Source: Heliocidaris tuberculata (lineage: Eukaryota; Echinodermata; Echinoidea; Camarodonta; Echinometridae). From it: a DNA stretch of 64,000 nucleotides. The notes beneath the pieces are model-generated. The model was not told the DNA's origin. It worked only from the letters and a program-made list of their open reading frames with translations, and made no database searches. Below, piece after piece: positions 49,124-61,059 of this stretch. The DNA lies in contig CM046838.1 in NCBI GenBank assembly GCA_025618425.1, positions 22,004,711 through 22,068,710 on the forward strand, given 5' to 3'. Numbering within the stretch: the stretch's first letter is position 1; every line of letters starts with the position of its first letter. The translations under genes were made by a program, and so were the position numbers.

Positions 49124-50332
49124 TTTATTTTTATTTTTCTCCCACTTTTTTGTCCCCACGATTGCTCAAAATCGGCTCACTCAATTTTCTTCAAATTTTA
49201 AGCAGTCGTCAAGACTATCCAGGGCAAGTGCCAGAAATTTTTTCAAGGTCATCAGGTCATCGTGACGTCATCCAGGCGCCATTTTGTGAAATCACATTAT
49301 CGATCATATCTTCATAACGAGAAGTCAAAAAGGAACCATTTTTGATACACATGAACTTCAGGTCAAGGGTCAACATTAAATGTCAGCAAAATCCGCGCAC
49401 GCATCATGACGCGCACGTACGCGCGCGTCAAAATTTAAAAATGCTCAAAATCACTTTTTAATCAAAGGAGAGTACGGTTCAGGACATTTTAAGCATTTCA
49501 AAATTTTCCGTCCGTGCGCGTCCGCGCGCGCGTTATGCGCGCACGCAGCGCGTAGAGAACGTAAAAACGCCGTTTTTTCGCATGGTTTGTATTCCTGACA
49601 CTATTCTTGACAATTTCCAACTATTTACAGTCATTCTCGACATTCCATAATGCCACACGCGCGCGTCAAACTTTCAAATTCGTGCGCGCGTCAATGGGCA
49701 ATATAATGTAAAAAGTGCTAAAAACATGCCTATCTAGAATCCGCCATAGCTCGTCAGAAAGCGTGGAGACCCCCCATTTTTTTTACATTTTCTGAAAGCC
49801 TATGAGTTGTAGATTGTAATTCATGAAAAAAATTGGGGGGTCGAAGGATCGGAACGTCGTCACATTTGCATATGAACTCAAAAATTCGATTTTGAAAAAA
49901 AAAGGTCATAATTTTTGTATTCATTTGACAATATTTCAGTAATAGATTGTCGATTTTCTTCCAAATTTTGATATGTTGTAGCTGAGACAATTCTCTACAA
50001 GATCAGCTACCACGATTTTTCATTTTGACAAAGGCATCATGGCGTATTTTTGCGATTAAAGGAGTCATGTCAATTTTTCACATTTTGCGTGTATTCTCAA
50101 TGGGACATGACTTTTTCTCAAATCTTAATTCTACATTCCCGTCTTCTTTGAGCAGTATCTCTGTTATTTCTGCTCGATTTTCTTCCAAATTTTAGTATGT
50201 TATAGCTGAGACTATATGCTTTTACAAATGTGCCCTCCAATTTTTGATCAGATGTCGGGATCATGCCCCTTTTTTAAGTACAATTTGTAATTTGAGAATC
50301 CCGTTTTTAGTGTACGTGTTATGTCTATTGCA

Positions 50333-50403
50333 AAACTTTTGGTCTATTGGTAAAGTACTTGCCTCCCATCCCGCTGACCCAGGTTCGAATCCCGGTGGGT
50401 CCA
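50333..50403 (+). pseudogene. tRNA-Gly-like sequence, unit 21 (variant)
   Basis: Matches the unit 20 copy, box B GGTTCGAATCC; 8 T follow. Confidence 0.7.
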
Positions 50404-50722
50404 TTTTTTTTGAATTTTTTTTTTCCCTCTTTTTGCCTTTTATTTTACCATTTGCTTCGACTACTGTAACATATAAAATCACAAAAAATGTAATAAACTT
50501 TTTTTATTTTGCGTGTTATGTCTAATTGAATGTAGTTTGTGTACAACCCTATGCAAAATCAGATTGCCTGTCGTGTATTAAACCTATGGGTTAATATCCC
50601 ATGTATAAAGCAATATGAAATTGTCCGATTTTCCTTGACACAAGTCTCCATCCATTGTCAACATTATCAGGAATATTATCTTGCACAAATATTATCACAT
50701 CTTAGCAATTTACCAACGGGTA

Positions 50723-50766
50723 GACAGACCACCTAATTCGTCTTCAGTGACGAATTAAAGTTCTAG
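50723..50766 (+). other. Helitron-like 3' terminus of unit 21
   Basis: AAAGTT spacer; CTAG followed by TT and the next palindrome. Confidence 0.82.
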
Positions 50767-50768
50767 TT

Positions 50769-50795
50769 AGGTGGTCTGTCATAGACAGACCACCT
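50769..50795. repeat. Single perfect palindrome (unit 22)
   Basis: AGGTGGTCTGTC, spacer ATA, GACAGACCACCT. All 12 arm bases pair. It begins two bases after the CTAG of unit 21. Confidence 0.92.
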
Positions 50796-52036
50796 CTTAA
50801 TTTCGTCAGAATTTTCTTTCTTTATTTATTTATTTTTATTTTTCTCCCACTTTCTTGTGCAGACGATTTCTCAAAATCGGCAAAATCAATTTTCATCAAA
50901 TTTCAGTCAGTCATCAGGCCTGTCAAGGTCAAGTTCCACAAATTTTTTCAAGGTCATCAAATCATCGTGACGTCATCCAGGCGCCATTTTGTGAAATCAC
51001 ATTATCAATCATATTTTCATAACAATTCATCAAAAATGAGCCATATTTGATACATATAAACTTCAGGTCAAGGGTCAACATAAAATGTCATCAAAATTTG
51101 CGTGCGCATCATGACGCGCACGTACGCGCGCGTCGAAATTTAAAAATGCTCAAAATCACTTTTTAATCAAAGGAGAGTACGGTTCAGGACATTTTAAGCA
51201 TTTCAAATTTTTCCGTCCGTGCGCGTCCGCGCGCGCGCTATTCGCGCGCGCAGCGCGTACAGCACCCAAAAACGCCGTTTTTTCGCATGTTTTCTATTCC
51301 TTACACTATTCTTGACAATTTCCAACTATTTACAGTCATTCTCGACCTTCCATAAAGCCACACGCGCGCGTCAAACTTTCAAATTCGTGCGCGCGTCAAT
51401 GGGCAATATAATGTAAAAAGTGCTAAAAACATGCCTATCTAGAATAAGCCATAGCTCGTCAGAATGAACCGGTACCCCCCATTTTTTTTACATTTTCTGA
51501 AAGCCTATGAGTTGCAGATGTCGATTCATGCAAAATTTTGGCCGATCGGATTTTGTGACGTCATCACATTTGCCTATGAACTCAAAAATTCAATTTTGAA
51601 AAAATTATATCATAATTTTTGTATTAGTTTGACAATATTTCAGTAATAGATTGTCGATTTTCTTCCAAATTTTGATATGTTATAGCTGAGACAATTCTCT
51701 ACAAGATCAGTCACCACGATTTTTCATTTTGACAAAGGCATCATGGCGTATTTTTGCGATTAAAGGAGGTATGTCAATTTTTCACATTTTGCGTGTATTC
51801 TCTATGGGACATGACTTTTTCTCAAATCTTGATTCTACATTCCCGTCTTCTTTGAGCAGTATCTCTGTTATTTCTGCTCGATTTTCTCCCAAATTTTGGT
51901 ATGTTATAGCTGAGACTATAAGCTTTTACAAATGTGCCCTCCAATTTTTGATCAGATGTCGGGATCATGCCCATTTTTAAACTACAAAATGTCATTTGAG
52001 AAACCCATTTTTCGTCTACGTGTTATGTCTATTGCA

Positions 52037-52107
52037 AAACTTTTGGTCTATTGGTAAAGTACTTGCCTCCCATCCCGCCGACCCAGGTTCGATTCCCGGT
52101 GGGTCCA
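52037..52107 (+). pseudogene. tRNA-Gly-like sequence, unit 22 (variant)
   Basis: TGGTCTATTGG with box B GGTTCGATTCC; followed by A and 18 T. Confidence 0.7.
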
Positions 52108-52720
52108 ATTTTTTTTTTTTTTTTTTGCCTTTCATTTTACTATCTTTTTCGACTATTATAACATACACCATCACAGACAATGTCATAAACTGCCTAATTT
52201 TGCGTGTTATGTCTATTGGAAATTAGTGTGCAGTAGTTTGTGTACAATCTCATTCCTTGTCGTGTATTAAAGCTAAGGGGATAATCTCCCACATGTCCTG
52301 CAATATCAAATCGTCCAGTTCGTTATCACGATTTCTCCAAATCGGCTCAGTCAATTTTCTTCATATTTTCGTCAGTCATCAGTCCTAATATGGTCAAGTT
52401 CCCACATCTTTGTCAAGGTCATCAGGTTATTGTGACGTCATCCAGGCGCCATTTTGTGAAAATCAACTTATGGTTATATCTTCATAATGAAATGTCATTT
52501 CTCTTTCATATTTGGCATGGTTAAGGTCACTGTCATTTCAGTCAAGGTCAATTCGTTAAACGCGCGCGTACGCATACGTCCGCGCTTGCGCAAAATTTAG
52601 AAATGATTCAAATCCTCCCAAATTCATTTTGCAGACGTTTTATGCCATTTCAAGCACTTTTCGAAAAATCGCCCATAAAATTGAACCTGTAGGGGCGCTA
52701 TGCCACTTAGGTTATCGTGG

Positions 52721-52788
52721 TTATTGTCATCATTATTGTCATTATGATCATCATTATCAATATATCATTATCGTCATTGTCATCACTT
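52721..52788. repeat. TCATTA-rich simple repeat in tail C, unit 22
   Basis: Same run as in unit 4; the following stretch has ATCATCATTGTCGTCAAC where unit 4 has ATGATCATTGTCAAC. Confidence 0.7.
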
Positions 52789-52883
52789 ATATGACCATAT
52801 CTTATCATCATTGTCGTCAACATTATGATTATAATCTTGCAGAAATATTATCACACCTGACAAAGCAATTTGCCACAGTGAAA

Positions 52884-52927
52884 GACAGACCACCTAATTC
52901 GTCTTCAGTGACGAATTAAATTTCTAG
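52884..52927 (+). other. Helitron-like 3' terminus of unit 22
   Basis: AAATTT spacer, after tail C; followed by the palindrome-free start of unit 23. Confidence 0.8.
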
Positions 52928-54212
52928 TTTATTTTTATTTTTCTCCCACTTTCTTGTGCAGACGATTTCTCAAAATCGGCAAAATCAATTTTCATCAAAT
53001 TTCAGTCAGTCATCAGGCCTGTCAAGGTCAAGGTCCACAATTTTTTTCAAGGTCATCAGATCATCGTGACGTCATCCAGGCGCCATTTTGTGAAATCACA
53101 TTATCGATCATATCTTCATAACAGGTCATCAAAAATGAACCATATTTGATACACATAATCTTCAGGTCAAGGGTCAACATAAAATGTCATCAAAATTTGC
53201 GCGCGCATCATGACGCGCACGTACGCGCGCGTCAAAATTTAAAAATACTCAAAATCACTTTTTAATCAAAGGAGAGTACGGTTCCGGACATTTTAAGCAT
53301 TTCAAATTTTTCTGTCCGTGCGCGTCCGCGCGCGCGCTATTCACGCGCGCAGCGCGTACAGAACCTAAAAACGCCGTTTTTTCGCATGTTTTGTATTCCT
53401 TACACTATTCTTGACAATTTCCAACTATTTACAGTCATTCTCGACCTTCCATAATGCCACACGCGCGCGTCAAACTTTCAAATTCGTGCGCGCGTCAATG
53501 GGCAATATAATGTAAAAAGTGCTAAAAACATGCCTATCTAGAATTAGCCATAGCTCGTCAGAATGAACGGGTACCCCCAAGTTTTATTACATATTCTGAA
53601 AGCCTATGAGTTGTAGATTTCGATTCATGCAAAATTTTGGCCGATCGGATTTTGTGACGTCATCATATTTGCCTATGAAATCAAAAATTCAATTTTGAAA
53701 AAATTATATCATAATTTTTGTATTAGTTTGACAATATTTCAGTAATAGATTGTCGATTTTCTTCCAAATTTTGATATGTTATAGCTGAGACAATTCTCTA
53801 CAAGATCAGTTATCACGATTTTTCATTTTGACAAAGGCATCATGGCGTATTTTTGCGATTAAAGGAGGCATGTCAATTTTTCACATTTTGCGTGTATTCT
53901 CTATGGAACATGACTTTTTCTCAAATCTAGATTCTACATTCCCGTCTTCTTTGAGCAGTATCTCTGTTATTTCTGCTCGATTTTCTTCCAAATTTTAGTA
54001 TGTTATAGCTGAGACTATAAGCTTTCACAAATGTGCCCTCCAATTTTTGATCGGATGTCGTGATCATGCCCATTTTTTAACTACAAAATGTGATTTTAGA
54101 AATCCCGTATTTCGTTTACGTGTTATCTCTATTGGAAATATTTTGGTCCGTTGGTAAAGCACTTGCCTCCCATTCCGGCGACCCAGGTTCAATTCCCGGT
54201 GGGTCCATTTTT
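52928..54212 (+). mobile_element. Unit 23 (1285 bp, cut off in the T tract)
   Basis: Body type shared with units 25 and 29 (AAGGTCCACAATTTTTTTC). It stops five Ts after its tRNA-like segment, where the palindrome of unit 24 begins. Sub-repeat b, tail and hairpin are absent. The tRNA-like box B is damaged. Confidence 0.87.
54137..54207 (+). pseudogene. tRNA-Gly-like sequence, unit 23, broken box B
   Basis: Box B reads GGTTCAATTCC because of a G-to-A change at 54191, a nearly invariant box B position, and box A has TGGTCCGTTGG. Only five T follow before the next unit begins. It is the only copy here with a damaged box B. Confidence 0.7.
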
Positions 54213-54242
54213 AGGTGGTCTGTCGGAATCGACAGATCACCT
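54213..54242. repeat. Palindrome with GGAATC spacer (unit 24)
   Basis: AGGTGGTCTGTC, GGAATC, GACAGATCACCT. The outer G and C of the spacer extend the stem. It lies directly in the T tract of unit 23. Confidence 0.92.
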
Positions 54243-55474
54243 TTTAATTTCGTCAGAATTTTCTTTATTTATTTTTATTTCTTCCGTACACTTTTTTGTG
54301 TAGACGATTACGGAAAATCGACAATGTCAATTTTCATGAAATTTATGTCAGTCATCAGGCTCTATGAGATCAAGTGCCCTTAACTTTTTGAAGGTCATTG
54401 GATCATCGTGACGTCATCCAGGCGCCATTTTGTGAAATCACATTTTCGATCATATCTTCATAATGAGTCATCAAAAATGAACCATATTTTACACACATGA
54501 ACTTCAGGTCAAAGGTCAACATAACATGTTATCAAAATCCGCGCGCGCATCATGACGCGCACGTACGCACGCGTCAAAATTTAAAAATGCTCAAAATCGG
54601 CTCAAAATCATTTTGCACACGTTTCAGGCCATTTTAAGCATTTCAAAAATTTCCGCGCGTAAGCGCCCGCGATCGCGATTTGCTCGCCCGCAAGTCGTAA
54701 ATAACGTAAAAACGCCGTTTTTTCACTTGATTTGTAATCCTTAGACTTTTTTTGACCATCTCCATCAATTTAGAATCAATTACAACTGACGATAAGGTCG
54801 TACGCGCGGGTCAAAGTTCAAAATCCGTGCGCGCGTCCAAGGGGCTTATAACGTAAAAATGGCCAAAAACATGCCTATACAAAATTCATTGTAGCTTTTA
54901 AATAGTCCGTTGACCCCCAATTTTTTTTTCATATTTGAATAGTGTATGAAGTGTAGATATAATTTTATATCTCATTTGACCCCCAATTATAATATGACGT
55001 CATCAAAATGGCGTCTGAACTCGAAATTTCATTTTTTCAATTATTACGTCATACTTTTTTCCTTTAATCAAGACTATCTCGCTTATTGTTGGTTGATTTT
55101 CGCCGAAATTTTGATATGTTATAGCTGAGATCATTCTCTATCAGTTTTGGCCCACGGATTTTCATTTTGACAGCGGCATCATTGTCTAATTTTACGATGA
55201 ATGGTGCCATGTAAATTTTTTACATTTTACGTGTATTCTCTATGGGACATGAACTTTTCTTAATTCTTGATTCTGCATTCCCGTCTTCTTTGAGCAACAG
55301 CTCCGTTATTTCCGCTCGATTTTCTTCCAAATTTTGGTATGTTATAGCTGAGACTATAAGCTTTCACAAGTGTGCCCTCTAATTTTTGATCAGATGTCGG
55401 AATCATGCCCGTTTTTTAAGTACAAAATGTCATTTGAGAATCCCGTTTTTCGTCTACGTGTTATCTCTATTGGA

Positions 55475-55545
55475 AAACTTTTGGTCCATTGGTAAGGCAC
55501 TTGCCTCCCATCCCGCCGACCCAGGTTCGAATCCCGGTGGGTCCA
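55475..55545 (+). pseudogene. tRNA-Gly-like sequence, unit 24
   Basis: Box A TGGTCCATTGG, GGTAAGGCAC in the D arm, box B GGTTCGAATCC; 9 T follow. Well conserved within an otherwise very diverged unit. Confidence 0.7.
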
Positions 55546-55864
55546 TTTTTTTTTGAATTTTTTTTTTCTTCTTTTTGCCTCATATTTTACCATTTGCTTC
55601 GACTACTGTAACATATAAAATCACAAACAATGTAATAAACTTTTTTATTTTGCGTGTTATGCCTATTGAATGTAGTTTGTGTACAACCCTATGCAAAATC
55701 TGATTGCCTGTCGTGTATTAAACCTATGGGTTTAATATCCCATGTATAATGCAATATGAAATTGCTCGATTTTCGTTGACGTAAGTCTCCATCCATTTTC
55801 AACATAATCAGGAATATTATCTTGCACAAATATTATCACATCTTAGCAATTTTACCAACGGCTA

Positions 55865-55908
55865 GACAGACCACCTAATTCGTCTTCAGTGACGAATTAA
55901 AGTTCTAG
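55865..55908 (+). other. Helitron-like 3' terminus of unit 24
   Basis: Hairpin identical to the core although the unit body is the most diverged one; AAAGTT spacer. Confidence 0.8.
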
Positions 55909-57115
55909 TTTATTTTTATTTTTCTCCCACTTTCTTGTGCAGACGATTTCTCAAAATCGGCAAAATCAATTTTCATCAAATTTCAGTCAGTCATCAGGCC
56001 TGTCAAGGTCAAGGTCCACAATTTTTTTCAAGGTCATCAGATCATCGTGACGTCATCCAGGCGCCATTTTGTGAAATCACATTATCGATCATATCTTCAT
56101 AACAGGTCATCAAAAATGAACCATATTTGATACACATAATCTTCAGGTCAAGGGTCAACATGAAATGTTATCAAAATTTGCGTGCGCATCATGACGCGCA
56201 CGTACGCGCGCGTCAAAATTTAAAAATACTCAAAATCACTTTTTAATCAAAGGAGAGTACGGTTCAGGACATTTTAAGCATTTCAAATTTTTCTGTCCGT
56301 GCGCGTCCGCGCGCGCGCTATTCACGCGCGCAGCGCGTACAGAACCTAAAAACGCCGTTTTTTCGCATGTTTTGTATTCCTTACACTATTCTTGACAATT
56401 TCCAACTATTTACAGTCATTCTCGACCTTCCATAATGCCACACGCGCGCGTCAAACTTTCAAATTCGTGCGCGCGTCAATGGGCAATATAATGTAAAAAG
56501 TGGTAAAAACATGCCTATCTAGAATTAGCCATAGCTCGTCAGAATGAACCGGTACCCCCCATTTTTTTTACATTTTCTGAAAGCCTATGAGTTGCAGATG
56601 TCGATTCATGTAAAATTTTGGCCGATCGGATTTTGTGACGTCATCATATTTGCCTATGAAATCAAAAATTCAATTTTGAAAAAATTATATCACAATTTTT
56701 GTATTAGTTTGGCAATATTTCAGTAATAGATTGTCGATTTTCTTCCAAATTTTGATATGTTGTAGCTGAGACAATTCTCTACAAGATCAGTTCCACGATT
56801 TTTCATTTTGACAAAGGCATCATGGCGTATTTTTGCAATTAAAGGAGGCATGTCAATTTTTCACATTTTGCGTGTATTCTCTATGGGACATGACTTTTTC
56901 TCAAATCTTGATTCTACATTCCCGTCTTCTTTGAGCAGTATCTCTGTTATTTCTGCTCGATTTTCTCCCAAATTTAGGTATGTTATAGCTGAGACTATGA
57001 GCTTTTACAAGTGTGCCCTCCAATTTTTGATCAGATGTCGGGATCATGCCCAATTTTTAACTACAAAATGTCATTTGAGAATCACGTTTTTCGTCTACGT
57101 GTTCTCTCTATTGGA

Positions 57116-57183
57116 AATATTTTGGTCCATTGGTAAAGCACTTGCCTCCCATTCCGGCGACCCCGGTTCGATTCCCGGTGGGT

Positions 57184-57186
<3 letters not shown>
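57116..57186 (+). pseudogene. tRNA-Gly-like sequence, unit 25
   Basis: Core-like copy with A-to-C at 57174 in the T stem (CCCGG in place of CCAGG); box B intact; 29 T follow. Confidence 0.7.
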
Positions 57187-57217
<31 letters not shown>

Positions 57218-57760
57218 CTTTCATTTTACCATCTTCTTCGACTATTATAACATATACCATCTCAAACAATGTAATAAACTGCCTAATTTTGCGTGTTATG
57301 TCTATTGGAAAGTAGTGTGCAGTAGTTTGTGTACAATGTGATTCCCTGCCTTATATTAAAGCTATGGGGTTCATCTCCCACGTATCCTCAAAATGGTCTT
57401 AGTCAATTTTCTTCATACTTTCGTCAGTCATCAGTCCTAATAAGGTCAAGTTCCCGCATCTTTTTCAAGGTCATCAGGTTATCATGACGTCATCCAGGAG
57501 CCATTTTGTGAAAATCAACTTATGGTCATATCTTCATAACGAAATGTCATTTCTCTTTCATATTTGGTATGGTTAAGGTCAATGTCATTCCAGTCAAGGT
57601 CATTTCGTTAAGCGCGCCTACGCGTACGTCTGCGCGTCAGTGAAATGCTCCAAATCTTTCCCAATTATTTTGCACACGTTTTATGCCATTTCAAGCACTT
57701 TCAAAAAATTACCCAGAAAATTGAACCTGAAGGGGTGTTATGCCACTTAGATTATCGTGG

Positions 57761-57836
57761 TTATTGTCATCATTATTGTCAATATGATCATTATCATTAT
57801 ATCATTATCGTCATCGTCATCGTTGATCTTACCATA
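57761..57836. repeat. TCATTA-rich simple repeat in tail C, unit 25
   Basis: Diverged version (TCATCGTCATCGTTGATC at its end). Confidence 0.65.
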
Positions 57837-57902
57837 TCATCACATTATCATGTATTATTATCTTGCACAATCATTATCACATCTTACAATTTACCATTTA
57901 AA

Positions 57903-57946
57903 GACAGACCACCTAATTCGTCCCCATTGACGAATTAAATGTCTAG
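57903..57946 (+). other. Helitron-like 3' terminus of unit 25, altered loop
   Basis: Both hairpin arms are conserved but the loop reads CCCATT instead of TTCAGT and the spacer is AAATGT. Stem conservation with loop change fits a structural role. Confidence 0.8.
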
Positions 57947-57948
57947 TT

Positions 57949-57975
57949 AGGTGGTCTGTCATAGACAGACCACCT
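57949..57975. repeat. Single perfect palindrome (unit 26)
   Basis: Same ATA-spacer form as unit 22, two bases after the CTAG of unit 25. Confidence 0.92.
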
Positions 57976-59212
57976 CTTAATTTCGTCAGAATTTTCTTTC
58001 TTTATTTATTTTTATTTTTCTCCCACTTTCTTGTGCAGACGATTTCTCAAAATCGGCAAAATCAATTTTCATCAAATTTCAGTCAGTCATCAGGCCTGTC
58101 TAGGTCAAGTTCCACAAATTTTTTCAAGGTCATCAAATCATCGTGACGTCATCCAGGCGCCATTTTGTGAAATCACATTATCAATCATATTTTCATAACA
58201 ATTCATCAAAAATGAGCCATATTTGATACATATAAACTTCAGGTCAAGGGTCAACATAAAATGTCATCAAAATTTGCGTGCGCATCATGACGCGCACGTA
58301 CGCGCGCGTCGAAATTTAAAAATGCTCAAAATCACTTTTTAATCAAAGGAGAGTACGGTTCAGGACATTTTAAGCATTTCAAATTTTTCCGTCCGTGCGC
58401 GTCCGCCCGCGCGCTATTCGCGCGCGCAGCGCGTACAGCACCTAAAAACGCCGTTTTTTCGCATGTTTTGTATTCCTTACACTATTCTTGACAATTTCCA
58501 ACTATTTACAGTCATTCTCGACCTTCCATAAAGCCACACGCGCGCGTCAAACTTTCAAATTCGTGCGCGCGTCAATGGGCAATATAATGTAAAAAGTGCT
58601 AAAAACATGCCTATCTAGAATAAGCCATAGCTCGTCAGAATGAACCGGTACCCCCCATTTTTTTTACATTTTCTGAAAGCCTATGAGTTGCAGATGTCGA
58701 TTCATGCAAAATTTTGGCCGATCGGATTTTGTGACGTCATCATATTTGCCTATGAACTCAAAAATTCAATTTTGAAAAAATTATATCATAATTTTTGTAT
58801 TAGTTTGACAATATTTCAGTAATAGATTGTCGATTTTCTTCCAAATTTTGATATGTTATAGCTGAGACAATTCTCTACAAGATCAGTCACCACCATTTTT
58901 CATTTTGACAAAGGCATCATGGCGTATTTTTGCGATTAAAGGAGGTATGTCAATTTTTCACATTTTGCGTGTATTCTCTATGGGACATGACTTTTTCTCA
59001 AATCTTGATTCTACATTCCCGTCTTCTTTGAGCAGTATCTCTGTTATTTCTGCTCGATTTTCTCCCAAATTTTGGTATGTTATAGCTGAGACTATAAGCT
59101 TTTACAAGTGTGCCCTCCAATTTTTGATCAGATGTCGGGATCATGCCCATTTTTAAACTACAAAATGTCATTTGAGAAACCCATTTTTCGTCTACGTGTT
59201 ATGTCTATTGCA

Positions 59213-59283
59213 AAACTTTTGGTCTATTGGTAAAGTACTTGCCTCCCATCCCGCCGACCCAGGTTCGATTCCCGGTGGGTCCA
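59213..59283 (+). pseudogene. tRNA-Gly-like sequence, unit 26 (variant)
   Basis: As in unit 22; followed by A and 20 T. Confidence 0.7.
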
Positions 59284-59898
59284 ATTTTTTTTTTTTTTTT
59301 TTTTGCCTTTCATTTTACTATCTTTTTCGACTATTATAACATACACCATCACAGACAATGTCATAAACTGCCTAATTTTGCGTGTTATGTCTATTGGAAA
59401 TTAGTGTGCAGTAGTTTGTGTACAATCTCATTCCTTGTCGTGTATTAAAGCTAAGGGGATAATCTCCCACATGTCCTGCAATATCAAATCGTCCAGTTCG
59501 TTATCACGATTTCTCCAAATCGGCTCAGTCAATTTTCTTCATATTTTCGTCAGTCATCAGTCCTAATAAGGTCAAGTTCCCACATCTTTGTCAAGGTCAT
59601 CAGGTTATTGTGACGTCATCCAGGCGCCATTTTGTGAAAATCAACTTATGGTTATATCTTCATAATGAAATGTCATTTCTCTTTCATATTTGGCATGGTT
59701 AAGGTCACTGTCATTTCAGTCAAGGTCAATTCGTTAAAAGCGCGCGTACGCATACGTCCGCGCTTGCGCAAAATTTAGAAATGATTCAAATCCTCCCAAA
59801 TTCATTTTGCAGACGTTTTATGCCATTTCAAGCACTTTTCGAAAAATCGCCCATAAAATTGAACCTGTAGGGGCGCTATGCCACTTAGGTTATCGTGG

Positions 59899-59967
59899 TT
59901 ATTGTCATCATTATTGTCATTATGATCATCATTATCAATATATCATTATCGTCATTGTCATCACTTA
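59899..59967. repeat. TCATTA-rich simple repeat in tail C, unit 26
   Basis: Matches the unit 22 run. Confidence 0.7.
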
Positions 59968-60061
59968 TATGACCATATCTTATCATCATTGTCGTCAACA
60001 TTATGATTATAATCTTGCAGAAATATTATCACACCTGACAAAGCAATTTGCCACAGTGAAA

Positions 60062-60105
60062 GACAGACCACCTAATTCGTCTTCAGTGACGAATTAAATT
60101 TCTAG
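60062..60105 (+). other. Helitron-like 3' terminus of unit 26
   Basis: Intact; CTAG is followed by the unusual TAGGTTAATTTTAG start of unit 27. Confidence 0.8.
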
Positions 60106-60975
60106 TAGGTTAATTTTAGTTTTGTCAAAACAAGCTTTCCTTTTTCCGCCCACTTTTTGTGCAGATGATATCTCAAAATCGGCACAGTCCAATTTCTTTA
60201 AGTTTTCGTCAGTCATCAGCCCCTACGAGATCAAGTTCCCGTAACTTTTTCAAGGTCCCCAGGTCATCGTGACGTCATCCAGGCGCCATTTTGTGAAAAT
60301 CAACTCATGGTCATATCTTCATCAGGGAAAGTCATTTCTCATTCATATTTGTCATGATTCAATCTGATATCAATCCGGTCAATCCCAGAGATTTAGACGC
60401 GCGCGTGCGCACACGTTCGCTCGTCAGTGCCCCCGCAAATATGAAAAATGACACCCCCAATAACTCCCAAGCGAGGAGGTAAATCTTTCTGAATTTTGCC
60501 TCGTCCATCACATTTCGACCAAATATCATGCACACCAAAAATCAGATTCAGAGCTCAATTCGTTTTTTTTTTATTATTCATTTTTTCCTTTTTTGACCCC
60601 CCCCCCCTCTTTTTACGGGGGCAATAACTCAAAAACGAAACCATGAATCTTTTTCAAATTCGACACAGTAATGAGGACTGATAAGAAGTGTTGACGTTGA
60701 AAATTTGAGGTTCATGACGTCCTTATGACGTCATCCAGGCTTCATTTAGTGATTTTAGGGTGAAAAATGCCCTTTTCGCACCCTGAAAATGAGCCCTAAC
60801 TTCAGTTTGCGGGGTGCTAGAGACTTGGGACTTGATTCACATGAAAGAGCAGAAAATTCTACACAAAAAAGGTTCGTGTAGCTCAAACGTTTTAACGGTC
60901 GTCTTCAGGGTGAAAATGGCTTTCAAAGTTCAAATTGCCCATTTTGCCATAGACACACACGTTATAGGTATTATT
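60106..60975 (+). mobile_element. Unit 27 (870 bp, no tRNA-like segment, tail B)
   Basis: Begins TAGGTTAATTTTAGTTTTG right after the CTAG of unit 26, a start seen nowhere else here. It contains only a sub-repeat b (TGACGTCA near 60269, GGCGCC) followed by a diverged tail B ending GTATTATT. The whole 5' body, the tRNA-like part and the T tract are missing. Confidence 0.85.
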
Positions 60976-61059
60976 AGGTGGTCTGTCGGAATCGACAGAT
61001 CACCTCTTAATTTCGTCAGAATTTTCTTTATTAGGTGGTCTGTCATAGACAGACCACCT
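60976..61059. repeat. Palindrome pair (unit 28)
   Basis: 60976-61005 has the GGAATC spacer and imperfect right arm; 61033-61059 is the perfect ATA form. They are 57 bases apart. Confidence 0.92.

Larger units (their letters stand above)
49124..50766 (+). mobile_element. Unit 21 (1643 bp, no palindrome, tail D)
   Basis: A close duplicate of unit 20 without the palindromes. Scattered differences are visible (for example GAAGTCAAAAAGGAACC for GTAGTCAAAAATGAACT near 49321). Its terminal spacer reads AAAGTT before CTAG, like units 20 and 24, where other units have AAATTT. Confidence 0.88.
50767..52927 (+). mobile_element. Unit 22 (2161 bp, one palindrome, tail C)
   Basis: Body type shared with units 26 and 28 (ACAATTCATCAAAAATGAGCC, single perfect palindrome at 50769-50795). 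Tail C resembles that of unit 4 but with CGCATACGTCC for CGCGTACGTCC. Confidence 0.88.
54213..55908 (+). mobile_element. Unit 24 (1696 bp, most divergent full body, tail D)
   Basis: Starts with a 30-base palindrome inside the T tract of unit 23. Its sub-repeat a and CpG region (54270-54850) differ strongly from all other units: GATCGCGATT at about 54671, and TTAGACTTTTTTTGACC where others have ACACTATTCTTGACA. Yet the tRNA-like segment and the hairpin/CTAG end remain recognisable. It is probably an older subfamily. Confidence 0.86.
55909..57946 (+). mobile_element. Unit 25 (2038 bp, no palindrome, diverged tail C)
   Basis: Same body type as units 23 and 29. Its tail C is more diverged than in units 22, 26 and 28, with losses around 57380-57400 and 57640, and its terminal hairpin has a different loop. 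Confidence 0.87.
57947..60105 (+). mobile_element. Unit 26 (2159 bp, one palindrome, tail C)
   Basis: Near copy of unit 22 along its whole length, including the single perfect palindrome and tail C. One visible change is GTCCGCCCGCGCG near 58402 for GTCCGCGCGCGCG. Confidence 0.88.
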
